A stretch of DNA of 64,000 bases from Bidens hawaiensis (taxonomy: Eukaryota; Streptophyta; Magnoliopsida; Asterales; Asteraceae): the NCBI GenBank assembly GCA_021521415.1, contig JAIQDT010001119.1:374501-438500 (forward strand). Direction: 5' to 3'. Both the position numbers and the translations under genes were made by a program. The first letter of the stretch is position 1. Every line of letters begins with the position of its first letter. The notes under the pieces are model-generated. The model was not told the DNA's origin. It did not search any database and saw only the letters and a list, made by a program, of their open reading frames with translations. Positions 1 through 9,793 of this stretch are shown here, piece by piece.

Positions 1-41
1 TTGATTAGACGTTCAAGACGGGAAAGGACAGGTGCAGATTA

Positions 42-1735
42 ATGGAAGCTGGAGAGACTTCAAGAGTTGTACGTTTCGCTCCATCCGCACTGTCAGGTAT
101 GTCGATTGTTCCTACATCTGTACAGGTTACAAGTTTAAGCGCCGCGGAAGTTCCCGTGGTGGCTACATCAGCTGTCGGCATCACATCCATCACACTACAG
201 ATGACGACTCCGGAGATTGTGTCTTTACCACCTCCAACGCTTACTCCTTCAGAGGTGGTGGCACAATTTGTAGAGTCGACAGTCGTTGCAACTGCAGGGT
301 TGTCGGTCACGATATCACCTGCGGTTACGTCCACAACTGCTTCTGATGTCCCGGTTACATTCGAGATCCCTGCTGAGTATACTCAAGACACATCTAACAT
401 GAGGTTTGATTTCGATGCAACCCTCTCAGACTCGGAGAGAATAGCTGCACTTGAGCGGGTCGTGGCTGAACAATCAAGGGTGAATCTTGTCCAGACCCAG
501 GCTATTCAGCGCCTTGTAGCAGAGAATCAACTACAGTCGTCCCTCCTGGTTGGGCGAATTATAGATGCTATGAAGGAGTTCTTGGCATCTCAGGGGGAGA
601 CAAGCTGTAGAGGCGACGAGTTAAGGACAAAGAAGAGAAATGATAGAGACGATGATCCCAATGCATCGAAAGGTGCAGGTGGTGAGTTGCCAAGAACTAC
701 TCAAGCTCTTGGGACTTCCACAGCTCAGGGGGAGTCTGCAAGTGCAGTTGGTGGTGATGAGGTGGTGATGGTTGATGATGAAGATGATGTGATTGATGCT
801 TTCAAAGAATTAGATGATGATATGCTAGATGATGATGTGATGTTTGATGATGATGTGCTGCCTATTGAGGAGATTGAGAAGATTGGCGCACAGATTGTGA
901 TTGAAGAAGATGTTGAAGAAGGTGAAATAGTAGAAGAAAATGTTGAACACGAGATCCCAGATATTGAGAAAACAGATATGGGTAATGAGACAGTAATCGA
1001 TGAGACTGAATGGGAAGAGCAGCCTAGGTGGAAGGAAGGCTATGCTCAGTGGTTCGTCAAAACGAAGAAACCAGCGGTCCCTACAATGTTTAAGAAGAGT
1101 TACAATATTAAAGGCTATGCTGAAGCGAAGAAAGGGATTATTTGCTGGATCTATGATGAGCAGTTGAAGCTCTTTGTGATTAAACGATATGATGGGATCC
1201 AATACTTTAAGAGAACGTTGAATCTCTCAATACATTGCCTGAATCTGAGGTGAAGGATTTGGCTAGATTGGGGCTGATTAATAGAAGCGACGACAACATG
1301 GCGAGAGTTATTGGGAAGATCGTGTGGAAAGAAAGTATTAAAGAAAAGAAGTTTGAGTTATTAAAGCCACAGAAGGGAAAGCTAGTGGAAGATAAAGAAA
1401 GGGGAATGAGAGCAGATGGCAAGCCATGGATGGTAATGAAGTACAAACCGATCCGATGCATTAAGGAGGTTCCAATGAAGACTATGCCTCAAGATGTGTT
1501 GAAGAATCTTAAATGGTGGTATGTTGATTGCCAGACTGCTGAAGCGGTGATGGAAGACGAGGATGAACAAGAGCTCCTAAGAGTTTACGATCCGATGCAT
1601 TTGGTAAACTTATCGCAAGCTGATCTGAAGGTACTTAATGAGAAGAAAATCTTTTATATTCCTGCTTGTAAGGATGAATTGAGGAAGTATCAAAGAGTTG
1701 TGTCAGTTTGTGTTAGAGAAGGAGTGCATGCGTGA
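42..1735 (+). pseudogene. Third ORF of a SIRE-like Ty1/copia element, one frameshift
   Basis: This protein of unknown function is encoded just upstream of the polypurine tract and 3' LTR of element 1, in sense orientation, where some SIRE elements carry an envelope-like gene. Two overlapping frames, 42-1253 (starting at an ATG) and 1235-1735, look like one reading frame of about 560 codons broken by a 1-nt shift near 1215-1235. The N-terminal third is rich in Ser, Thr and Val. Residues from about 129 read like a coiled coil (SERIAALERVVAEQ). Residues about 238-320 are strongly acidic (Asp/Glu runs). The C-terminal part carries motifs shared with the ORF at 63200-63815: GIQYF, FELLKPQ, MPQ...WWY, LVNLS and YQRVV. 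I see no signal peptide or membrane segment, so a classical envelope is unlikely. Calling it a retroelement ORF is firm; its function is unknown. Confidence 0.72.
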
Positions 1736-1793
1736 AGATACAAGATTGAAGATTACAAGACAAGCGCTTAAAGATCAAGATATGAAGCTAGTG

Positions 1794-1804
1794 CCAAGGG
1801 GGAG
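1794..1804 (+). promoter_or_regulatory. Polypurine tract of element 1
   Basis: CCAAGGGGGAG lies 2 nt before the LTR start TGTTGG. This is the expected second-strand primer of a Ty1/copia element. The same word occurs, reversed, at 42388-42399 and 63170-63180 beside other LTRs. Confidence 0.85.
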
Positions 1805-1806
1805 TC

Positions 1807-2237
1807 TGTTGGTGCATAATGTCAGTAGTTCATAGTCTAGTGTCTGTAATCGAGTCTGTAATGTTTAATTTTGTTTTGTATGTTTAAGCGAAGTTACTGA
1901 CAAGTTCGCTTAACAGGCGAACTTGTTAGTCAAGCGAAGTTATGGACAACTTCGCCTGAACATGCCAGGAGAAGTTGTCGTGTATAAATAGTCCTAGGTT
2001 ACGGCTTGGTTTGTAATCGTTGTTTAAGTTCGTGTCAGTTGTTCAAGTTCATTGTAACGTGAGGACGAGAGTCTGTAACAGTGATATTACATCACGTGTT
2101 TGAGTTATAATATATAACGTGTGTTCGTTTCGTGTGTTCGTGTGATTCGTGTTCTATACTCGTAACGATCTACGCAGGGATTCCTCACCTGAGTAGACCG
2201 AGATATCTCGTGCGATCCGTCCAGGGAACCTATAACA
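1807..2237 (+). repeat. 3' LTR of element 1 (copia, plus orientation)
   Basis: It starts TGTTGGTGCA directly after a polypurine tract and ends in ...AACCTATAACA. It matches the LTR at 9794-10208 read on the other strand, so elements 1 and A belong to one family. A TATAAATA box lies at 1983-1990, directly after a cluster of GCGAAGTT/AACTTCGC inverted words at about 1888-1979. A 9-bp stem-loop (2170-2196, loop GATTCCTCA) lies 41 nt before the LTR end. The left part of the element is outside the window, so no target duplication can be checked. Confidence 0.85.
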
Positions 2238-3362
2238 AGAATCATACTAATTACGTGACTGTCACACAGATCCGTGTTCAGCTGTATTATGACATAAAGA
2301 AACAGGTTGTAAGCAGGTAATCTACTTAAAATGGTTTTCATTGTTTCTGTGATACGGGTTAGGTTCAATTAAGCTCAAAACTTAAGTGGGCAACAACTCA
2401 GAGATTATGATATCTCCTATCTATTCTCAAAGCGTATTTGGCTTTCCCCTAGTCACCCCGAATTAACCTTCACCCGTAGTGTCTGATTAAGTAGTAATTA
2501 CTCTTCGATCTTAGACTCTGCTTCCCGTTCACCTTCTTGCGTCTTGATTGATAATCATTAACATTATGAACTCTAGAATACACATTTTTTTTAATCAAAT
2601 ATATACACAACTTCAAGTAGAAAACAACTGCAAGTCCCGAATTTGGATCACTGCAGTGTCTTGACACGCTATCTTCACGGGAATCAGAACAGTCACGGGC
2701 TCGTGTATGACTGGGTAATCGCTTTTCTGCCTATCATTCGGAAAGATATGTATGAAGACATGCACAACTCTTAAGGAGTTTCCACATAAAATCGAGTAGA
2801 TTTAGTTAGTATCACTTCTACTTTTACGCACTATAAAAAGCTACCATGACATACAATGACTGTTCTAAAGTCTTTTAGGCCTAATAACTTCACTAGTTAA
2901 GCACACAGAATCAGAATATCTATCACTTTCCAAGGTTGGATCAATTTTCTGTTAAACATAGTAAAGGTACTTCTTACGAAGTAGTAGACTTGAAAAATAA
3001 TTTCATCTCCCTGAAAGAAAAAATTTAACTTCAATCGCCCCGAACAAATCAAAGTCTTCAGGGAAACGGCTATCCCGAAGATCCAATGGATCAGCTGGAC
3101 CGACCACATACTAGTATGTGTCCTTCTAACTAAGTATGATCGACTAATTTTCAGCGAAAGAATGAAAACACATCATAAACCGCCCCGGTCACTTTCAGTC
3201 ATCTGGTTAATGGCTATCCTCATATTCTATAAGTAGAAATGAGGACCAAACATATCCGAAGACATGTCCTTCAAACTGAGGCAACCGACATAATTCTAAG
3301 CGATAGTGACGTTTTTTTTTTTTTTTTTTTTTTTTTAATTCAAACACAAACATATGACATGG
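2238..3362 (-). other. 3' non-coding region of element A
   Basis: No supported coding sequence is present. The stretch is related to 10209-11170 in element B: blocks near 2405-2460 and 10270-10330, 2698-2745 and 10665-10715, and 2850-2885 and 10820-10860 can be aligned by eye. A run of 25 T (3312-3336) would read as poly-A in the element's sense. The region lies between the pol stop and the missing polypurine tract. Confidence 0.65.
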
Positions 3363-4811
3363 TTACTCGGGATTGATCATCCCATTCAGCTCAACAAGGT
3401 TTTGAAATCTAGTTTTGTCAAACGCTTTCGTGAACAAGTCAGCGAAATTATCTAACGTGTCAACCTTTTCGAGCTCAATCAGTTTCTTCTCAGCACAATC
3501 CCGTATAAAATGATGACGTATGTCAATATGTTTAGTTTTACTGTGCTTTACGGGATTGTTAGTTACTGAGATAGCAGCAGTGTTATCAATGCAAATAGGA
3601 GTAAGTGAGAAATTCAGACCATAATCGCGCAACTGTTGTTGAATCCAAAGAACCTGGGAGCAGCAGTTGGATGCTGCCATGTATTCTGCTTCACAGGTTG
3701 AAATTGCGACTGAGGTCTGCTTCTTGCATTTCCACGACACTAGTCTGCCACCAAGAAATTGACATCCACCAGTTGTAGACTTCCGACTCTGATTGCACCC
3801 TCCATAATCAGAATCTGTGTAACCGACTAGCTCCAAGTCTCCTCCTCTCGAGTACCACAACCCCAGCTTCGGCTTGCCTTTGAGATACCGAAGTATCCTC
3901 TTCGCACCCTTCAAATGATATTCTTTTGGGTTTGCCTGAAAGCGTGCACAAAGACAAACAGCAAACATTATATCAGGCCTAGAAGCAGTTAAGTACATTA
4001 AAGAACCTATAATAGCCCGATATTGGGTTGGGTCCACGTCTGCATCGTTGTCTGAATCAGCACCCAATTTGTGATTGACGCAGACTGGAGTATCATATGG
4101 AGTGCTGTCCTCCATCTTGAAGCGTTTGAGAACATCATGGACATACTTCGTCTGATGAATGAACATCCCGTCTTTCTTCTGATCAACCTGCAATCCTAAA
4201 AAGAAAGTTAGTTCACCCATAGCACTCATTTCAAATATCTTCTTCATGACGGCCTCAAACTCCTGACACATGGAGACTTTTGATGCAGTAAAAATAATGT
4301 CGTCCACGTAGACTTGCACCAGCAGAAAGTCGCTACCCTTTCTCTTGAAGAACAATATGCTATCAATTTTTCCTCTTTCAAACTCATTCTCAAGCAAGTA
4401 ATCTGATAAGGTTGAATACCAGGCACGAGGTGCCTGATGTAGTCCATACAGTGCTTTACTTAGCTTGTACACGTGATCGGGAAAGTCAGGGTTAGGAAAA
4501 CCCGGAGGTTGCTCAACATACACAACCTCGTCGACTTTACCGTTTAGGAACGCACTCTTCACATCCAACTGAAAGACCTTCATCTCCTTATGAGCAGCAA
4601 ATGCCAAAAACAGCCGAATGGCTTCCAATCTTACCACAGGAGCAAACACCTCATTGTAATCAATCCCCTCTTGTTGATTAAAGCCTTTAACAACCAGCCT
4701 CGCCTTGTTCCTGATAACAATCCCTTTCTCATCTCTCTTGCATTTGAAGACCCATTTTGTGCCAATCGCATGCACATTCCTTGGTTTTGCAACCAAGTTC
4801 CATACTTCCAT
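3363..4811 (-). CDS. pol: Reverse transcriptase-RNase H part of element A pol
   Basis: This 482-residue open frame holds the whole copia RT and RNase H. The RT begins with GTKWVFKCKRDEKG, continues with [10 protein letters not shown] and [14 protein letters not shown], and has the catalytic YVDDIIF (about residue 168). RNase H follows from about residue 340, with GYTDSDYGG, STCEAEYMA, CIDNTAAI and the closing KHIDIRHHFIR and DLFTKAFDKTRF. It copies element RNA to DNA and degrades the RNA in virus-like particles. The frame is intact internally, but it is joined to the upstream pol frame only through a 1-nt shift near 4811-4820, so as written the polyprotein cannot be made. Family assignment is firm. 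Confidence 0.93.
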   Translation of the reverse strand: MEVWNLVAKPRNVHAIGTKWVFKCKRDEKGIVIRNKARLVVKGFNQQEGIDYNEVFAPVVRLEAIRLFLAFAAHKEMKVFQLDVKSAFLNGKVDEVVYVEQPPGFPNPDFPDHVYKLSKALYGLHQAPRAWYSTLSDYLLENEFERGKIDSILFFKRKGSDFLLVQVYVDDIIFTASKVSMCQEFEAVMKKIFEMSAMGELTFFLGLQVDQKKDGMFIHQTKYVHDVLKRFKMEDSTPYDTPVCVNHKLGADSDNDADVDPTQYRAIIGSLMYLTASRPDIMFAVCLCARFQANPKEYHLKGAKRILRYLKGKPKLGLWYSRGGDLELVGYTDSDYGGCNQSRKSTTGGCQFLGGRLVSWKCKKQTSVAISTCEAEYMAASNCCSQVLWIQQQLRDYGLNFSLTPICIDNTAAISVTNNPVKHSKTKHIDIRHHFIRDCAEKKLIELEKVDTLDNFADLFTKAFDKTRFQNLVELNGMINPE

Positions 4812-5508
4812 TTCTTAAACTGAGCTAACTCTTCTTGCATGGCTTCGACCCACGAGCTGTCCTTAAGAGCCATTTGATAGTTCTTTGGTTCAATCTGGCT
4901 GATAAAGCAGGTGTACAAGCACTCGTTGATTATGCCTGATTCTTTAATGCTTGTGTAAACACAGGTGTGCTCATTCAAGCTTTTTCTTGTTTGTACACCA
5001 TCGGACAAATCACCTATCACATTCTGCAAAGGATGATCTTTGTGAATTCTCGTAGTCGGAACCGAACTGACATTCATATTATCTTCCAAGTTCAAAGATA
5101 GCTCATCAATGGGTGATTGATGTTGAGAGTGAAACGGATTGATGAATTCCTCTTCAGTAGAGGCAGCAGGGGTATTGACAGCATTTGACGAGGAAGGCTG
5201 ACATTCATCATAGTGTGGTCGTTGCACCAAAGTGTCTTCTTCGTCGCATATCATCTTCGTAGCAAGTCTTTCTTCAACTTCTGCAAAATCCAGATAAGGT
5301 ATGTTAAAAGATTTAAAGAGTCTATCATAGTCGAAAACCCCAACGGGTCCCGAGCTTGGTTTTGGTGATTTGTAACTTGTGATATCAGTGTTACACACCA
5401 CCTCAACATTGCTGTTCGATGTATTAAAGACCCGTCTGTTGGGAGTCCAAACAACGTATCCGACTAAGATTCCTTCGTCGGCTACTTCACCAAATTTAGA
5501 ATTGGTCT
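4812..5508 (-). pseudogene. pol: Integrase C-terminus to RT linker of element A pol
   Basis: The frame at 4631-5401 continues pol between the integrase core and RT. It is Ser/Pro/Asp/Glu-rich (QPSSSNAVNTPAAST and similar) and ends in the copia RT lead-in EPKNYQMALKDSSWVEAMQEE. Frameshifts near 5400-5510 and 4811-4820 separate it from the flanking pol frames. It has no activity of its own; the region connects integrase to RT in copia polyproteins. Confidence 0.75.
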
Positions 5509-6188
5509 TTAATATCGAACACGGGACCCGAATGGTTCAAGACCACTCAAGTTGGGCTTTCTCCCATGCATAAGTTCATAACAGGTTTTATTTAATCTTT
5601 TAACAGTTAACACTCTATTAAGGATATAACAGGCTGTTGCAACAGCTTCAGCCCAGAACACCACGGGAAGTTTCGAATCAGCCAGCATGGTTCTGGCTCC
5701 TTCAATTAAGGTTCTGTTCTTCCTTTCAGCCACTCCATTTTGTTGCGGTGTATACGGTGTGCTGTATTGGTGTTCTATCCCCTTCTGTAAGCAGAAGATC
5801 TCCATCTCATAGTTCTTGAACTCAGTTCCATTGTCACTCCTGATGAATTTAACCCGTTTCCCCATGATATATGCTCAACCTTGGTAATCAAATTCTTTAC
5901 CATCTGCACTGTTTCATCCTTTGACGTCAGGAAATATACCCAGGAATATCGAGAGAAATCATCAGTGATCACCAAGCAGTATGATGTTCCTCCTAGACTT
6001 CTTACATTCACGGGACCGAAGAGATCCATGTGAAGTAATTCTAGGGTACTGACAATTGAATTGACCTTCTTGGTGTGATGGGATTTCTTGTGTTGCTTTC
6101 CCTTTTTGCATGATAAACATTTGTCTTCAAAGTTGAAATTCTTCAAGGGAACACCCAGCACAAGCCCATTTTTGACAAGGTAGTTCAT
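5509..6188 (-). pseudogene. pol: Integrase of element A pol (two frames)
   Basis: The frame 5775-6188 begins MNYLVKNG, carries the zinc-binding CLSCKKGKQHKKS and the start of the catalytic core (LLHMDLFGPVNV, VITDDFSRYSWVYF). The frame 5509-5865 carries the rest: IRSDNGTEF, TPYTPQQNGVAERKNRT (catalytic Glu) and WAEAVATACYILNRV. The D,D-35-E residues are visible as TDDFS, SDNGTEF and NGVAERKN. A shift near 5860 separates the two, and another near 6190, at a run of A, cuts off the N-terminal His residues (WHRRMGH). Integrase inserts the cDNA into the genome. This copy is disrupted. Confidence 0.85.
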
Positions 6189-6672
6189 TTTTTCGAAGAT
6201 GAATGTGCCCCATTCTCCTATGCCACAACTCGGACTCCGATTCAGTTGCTTTTGACAGAAGACACGATTCTTCTGTGGCCATCTCAGTAGACCTCATGTC
6301 CATGATATACGTATTCTTCACTCTTGGAGCCTTCATAACAATCCAATCCTCTGGTATCTTAAAACCAGGATACAACACAATCGCTTCATTCTTTGTAAAA
6401 TGTACGGTTTAGTCTTTGTCACAAATCTGCGAAACACTCAGCAGATTGTGCTTCAGTTCTTCAACAAAATTTACTTTCTCCAAAGTCATCTTTCCATTCG
6501 ACACCGTCCCTATTACTGTAATCCTTCCACCGCTCTCTCCTGCGAAACTCACTCTTCCTCCTTGAACAGGTTTCAAGTCTTGTAACAATTTCTTGTTACC
6601 CGTCATGTGCCGGGAACAGCCGCTATCCACAACCCATTGATTGTTGGCAGCCCTGTTCAACTGTTCCTGCAC
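6189..6672 (-). pseudogene. pol: Aspartic protease and pre-integrase region of element A pol
   Basis: The protease frame starts downstream of the gag stop at VQEQLNRAANNQW and has the copia active-site signature VDSGCSRHMTG. It continues through NLLSVSQICDKD to an in-frame TAA at 6409-6411. The same frame resumes at 6378 with YPGFKIPEDW and ends in the pre-integrase motif SELWHRRMGHIHL. The protease would cut the Gag-Pol precursor. The stop at 6409 and the shift near 6190 disable the copy. The 21 nt between the gag stop (6688-6690) and the AG at 6667-6668 are conserved in element B (see findings). Confidence 0.83.
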
Positions 6673-6687
6673 GATTAAAGCAGATGA

Positions 6688-7986
6688 TTAAAATCTGGGA
6701 ACCCAAGACCGATTGGTCTTGGGTCGATACATTCCGTACCTTGGCTGTCCAAAGTTAGTATCATAATAATTTCTGTGAGTCCTAACAGGATACCTTCTTG
6801 TGGATTGACTATGAGGCCATCCAAACCTTCGTGATTTAAAAGAATTATTACTTAAGGTTTGGTTGTTAGCAGTGAAAAACTGAGATCTATTTCTTTGAAA
6901 ACCTGGATTAGTCCATTTTCTGAAATTTGATGAGTTTTCATTTTTACCATTATATTGATTAACGTTAGTTCTTTTCTCAGATTTTGAAGTCCTCACTCCT
7001 CTGAATTTCTGCTTCAGAGGGCAATAAGCAACAAGGTGTCCTAATTGATTACATCTAAAACAACTCCTGTGTCCAACTTTCTTATCAAAAGTTGTCTTAG
7101 ATGTTGAGGCTGTATTACTGCCCGTTTGTCTCACATATGGTGGGACATACGGGTCTAGTGGAGACTTCTTTTCAGGTGTTTTATTTTTCTCTCCACTTTT
7201 TGGTAGCACTTCCTCTTGTTTTGTCTCACTCGACTCAGAAGACTTGTCTGAGTTAGATGAGACTGGACTCGGAGCAGAAATCTTAACACTTGCAACAGGC
7301 TTACTAACTTCTGGTTCTTTAATAGTAACTTGAACTGGAACTGTCTGACCATAGTCAACATCAACAGATTTCTGATTACTAGGGTCATAAGTGTAATTAT
7401 GATTGAAAGGTGGTGGAACTTCATGATAACCAATTCCTCCCCTTTTTGGGGAACCTTGATCACTAACGAGGTGATCAAGTATAGCGGAGGAATTTCTGAA
7501 TTGCTCAAGTTTCCTGTTAAGTTCCACCACTTTTACCTGGTGATCAGCTATCTGTTTTTCCCTTTCAGCTATTAGTTTGGTTTTCTCTTCTAGAACTTCA
7601 TAGCTAAGATCAATCACTTGAATTTTTTCAGCAAGCTTTGCTTTAAGACTTTTAATATCTTTCTCACTAGCTTTAATTTTTACTTTGTAACTATTTTCTC
7701 TAGCTTTAGTGAAATGATGATCTTCTTTTAAAGTTTTAAATTGCGCATCCAAACTAACAAACTGATCAGTTATAGTTGTCAGTTGTTCAGACAGATGTTC
7801 ACACTTAGTACAAGGGAGTTCGGTACTTACCTCGGAGAGCTGGTCTGCCACATCTGCCATATAAGCTTCATTTTCGCCAGTTCCCTTCTCACTATCTGCA
7901 GTTTCGATTTTTGCCAAATTGGCCTGTTCAAATACTTCTTCAACATGCAGATTCCAGTTGTACTCCTCGTTCTGTCTGGAAATCAT
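6688..7986 (-). CDS. gag: C-terminal half of element A Gag (coiled coil, second zinc knuckle)
   Basis: An open frame of 432 residues. Residues 20-200 are charged and heptad-like (SEQLTTITDQF, KIKASEKDIKSLKAKL), suggesting a coiled coil. A Ser/Lys/Glu/Pro linker follows, then a CCHC knuckle CFRCNQLGHLVAYC at about residue 310, then an Asn/Arg/Tyr-rich basic tail. It continues the N-terminal Gag frame but is offset by 1 nt, probably because of a run of eight A (8 T at 8028-8035 on the plus strand). It ends in a TAA at 6688-6690, right before pol. The long coiled-coil Gag supports SIRE-type assignment. Confidence 0.8.
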   Translation of the reverse strand: MISRQNEEYNWNLHVEEVFEQANLAKIETADSEKGTGENEAYMADVADQLSEVSTELPCTKCEHLSEQLTTITDQFVSLDAQFKTLKEDHHFTKARENSYKVKIKASEKDIKSLKAKLAEKIQVIDLSYEVLEEKTKLIAEREKQIADHQVKVVELNRKLEQFRNSSAILDHLVSDQGSPKRGGIGYHEVPPPFNHNYTYDPSNQKSVDVDYGQTVPVQVTIKEPEVSKPVASVKISAPSPVSSNSDKSSESSETKQEEVLPKSGEKNKTPEKKSPLDPYVPPYVRQTGSNTASTSKTTFDKKVGHRSCFRCNQLGHLVAYCPLKQKFRGVRTSKSEKRTNVNQYNGKNENSSNFRKWTNPGFQRNRSQFFTANNQTLSNNSFKSRRFGWPHSQSTRRYPVRTHRNYYDTNFGQPRYGMYRPKTNRSWVPRF

Positions 7987-9281
7987 GGCTCTATAGTCAT
8001 TACCATTACCACTTTGCTGTGTAGATCTTTTTTTTGACTGCGTTCTACACGTTCATTTTTGCATTCTTTTGCAAAGTGGCCATTCTGCTGACAGTTGTAA
8101 CAGCGTACTTTCGACTTATCAAACCCTGGCCTCTCTCCGACAAACTTCCTGCCAGTCTTCTTCATGAACCTCTTAACCCTTCTGACAATCATAGCCATCT
8201 GCCACTGCAGATCCATCTCCTCCAGATCATCAGCATCGATCTGATCATAGTCTTCATCCAAAATTGAAGGATCAACAATCTTACCCTGAATGTAGTTCTC
8301 ATACGAAGCAATAAAAGATGCATAGAGAGCAAACTGCTGTTCAGCAGATTTAACACTCATGGGCATCTTCGAGTAGTTGTTGTTTGACACACTTGGGGAA
8401 AAACTACTCTTGGTCGCTTGAGGTTGAGAAGCATTTGATCCTCCAGCTACAAAGCACACATCACCGTTCATGTTGAGAGATACATGTCCTTCGTGTGTTG
8501 AGTTAGCGCCTGACTCTCCCTTAGAGTAATAAGCAGATGATTCAGTTTTCGAACTTGATCCTGAGTTAACCTTTGCACCATACATACCCGGATCTTGAAC
8601 CTGATCGGTAGGTGTCTCCTTTCGTACCATGTTCAGTCCAAACGTTCTTAGCTTGTTAACTGCTGTCCCCAGGTCATAGTCAGCAAAGTCTTTGTCTTCT
8701 CTCATCAACACAGTATACATCTCCCATTTCGGTGGGAGAGCATCAAGAAGCTTTTCATCTATCTCATCTTCTTTGTAAACAATTGAATAGTTGCTGAGTT
8801 CAGTCATCAGATGATAATATCTAGTGATGATATCATCAAGTGATTCATTCTTCAGATACTTGAAGACCGAGAATTGGGTTTTTAGAAGTTTAATTTTCGA
8901 GGCACGAATTCCCACATTGCCCTCAAACCGGTTCTCAAGTGCTTCCCAAAGCTCTCTAGCAGTTTTATACTTTCAGAAGGTGTGAAGTATCTCTTGTGGA
9001 AGAGCCATTGTAATTGTTGCATGAGCTTTGCTTTCGGCCTCATACATTTTCTTCTCCTCTTTGTATTTCTTGATCTGATCACGACCCTCATACTCGGCAG
9101 TAGGTGGAATGTAACCATCTTGTATGCACACCCACATCTTAGCATCTTGATGCTTGACATATTGTTCAAAACGATCTTTCCACGCTACATAATCAGTTTT
9201 CTTAAGCATCTTAGGTGCCTTTGTAGCCGAACCCGCTTCTACTTCCATCTTTACCAGTTCGGTAATGTTTATCGAAGACAT
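7983..9281 (-). pseudogene. gag: N-terminal half of element A Gag (capsid, first zinc knuckle), one stop
   Basis: It begins with ATG at 9279-9281 (MSSINITELVKMEVE) after the leader. The copia capsid domain shows LKKTDYVAWKDRF, AHATITMALPQEIL, TARELWEALENRFEG and EIDEKLLDALPPKW, followed by a CCHC knuckle CYNCQQNGHFAKEC near 8070-8110. One in-frame TGA interrupts it at about 8973; a CGA to TGA change would explain it. The frame then shifts at a poly-A run near 8030. Gag forms the virus-like particle and binds element RNA through the knuckle. Confidence 0.85.
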
Positions 9282-9779
9282 CTTTCACAAAACTCAAAGA
9301 AATCCGAAAATCAAAAATTTTATTTTCAAACAGCACTGTAGGCGAAGTTGTGGATAACTTCGCTTAAGACTTAACTTCGATTGAATTTGTAACTTCGCTC
9401 ACTTTCTTAAATTCGCCGGATTGGCGAAGTTGAGAATAACTTCGCTTAAGTTGAGCGAACTAGGAAGGTAGGCGAAGTTGTGGGTAACTTCGCTTGAGGT
9501 AAGCGAACTTGAAGAGGTAGGCGAAGTTGTGGATAACTTCGCTTAACCTTATATCTTCGCCGAAACCCTACTAACAGTGACGGCAACTTCGCCTGATGAA
9601 CACGAACTTTCTGCAGATTAGATTTCTGGGTTTTTCGAGGTTTGTGAAGGTGTTATGGGTTGTTTATGATTGTAGGAGGTGAGTATAGCACAAAAACTCA
9701 GAAAACTCGTCTTGCGAATAGTCGAACGGAACGATTTCTACACCCGCGTGATAATCCCGAACCACACAATCGAGCAAAA
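9282..9779 (-). promoter_or_regulatory. Leader of element A with four palindromic repeats
   Basis: This is the untranslated leader between the primer binding site and the gag ATG. It contains four near-copies of a palindrome with arms GCGAAGTT and AACTTCGC separated by 6-7 nt, at about 9341-9364, 9423-9446, 9471-9494 and 9520-9543. Half-words (AAGCGAACTT) lie between them. The same word occurs in the LTR. A structural or binding role is inference. Confidence 0.7.
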
Positions 9780-9791
9780 GCTCTGATACCA
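9780..9791 (-). other. Primer binding site of element A (tRNA-Met type)
   Basis: On the minus strand this reads TGGTATCAGAGC, the usual complement of the initiator tRNA-Met 3' end in plant LTR elements. It starts 2 nt after the LTR end. Confidence 0.9.
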
Positions 9792-9793
9792 AT

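Noticed and set aside
5..334. Open frame on the minus strand
   Set aside because: Mirror of the plus-strand third ORF of element 1, which has the conserved motifs and correct sense relative to the polypurine tract.
825..1202. Ile/Phe/Leu-rich minus-strand frame resembling a membrane protein
   Set aside because: It is the complement of the Asp/Glu-rich coding stretch; hydrophobic runs are expected on that strand.
9780..9791. tRNA gene signal
   Set aside because: Only the 12-nt primer complement is present here and at the other primer sites; no cloverleaf was found.
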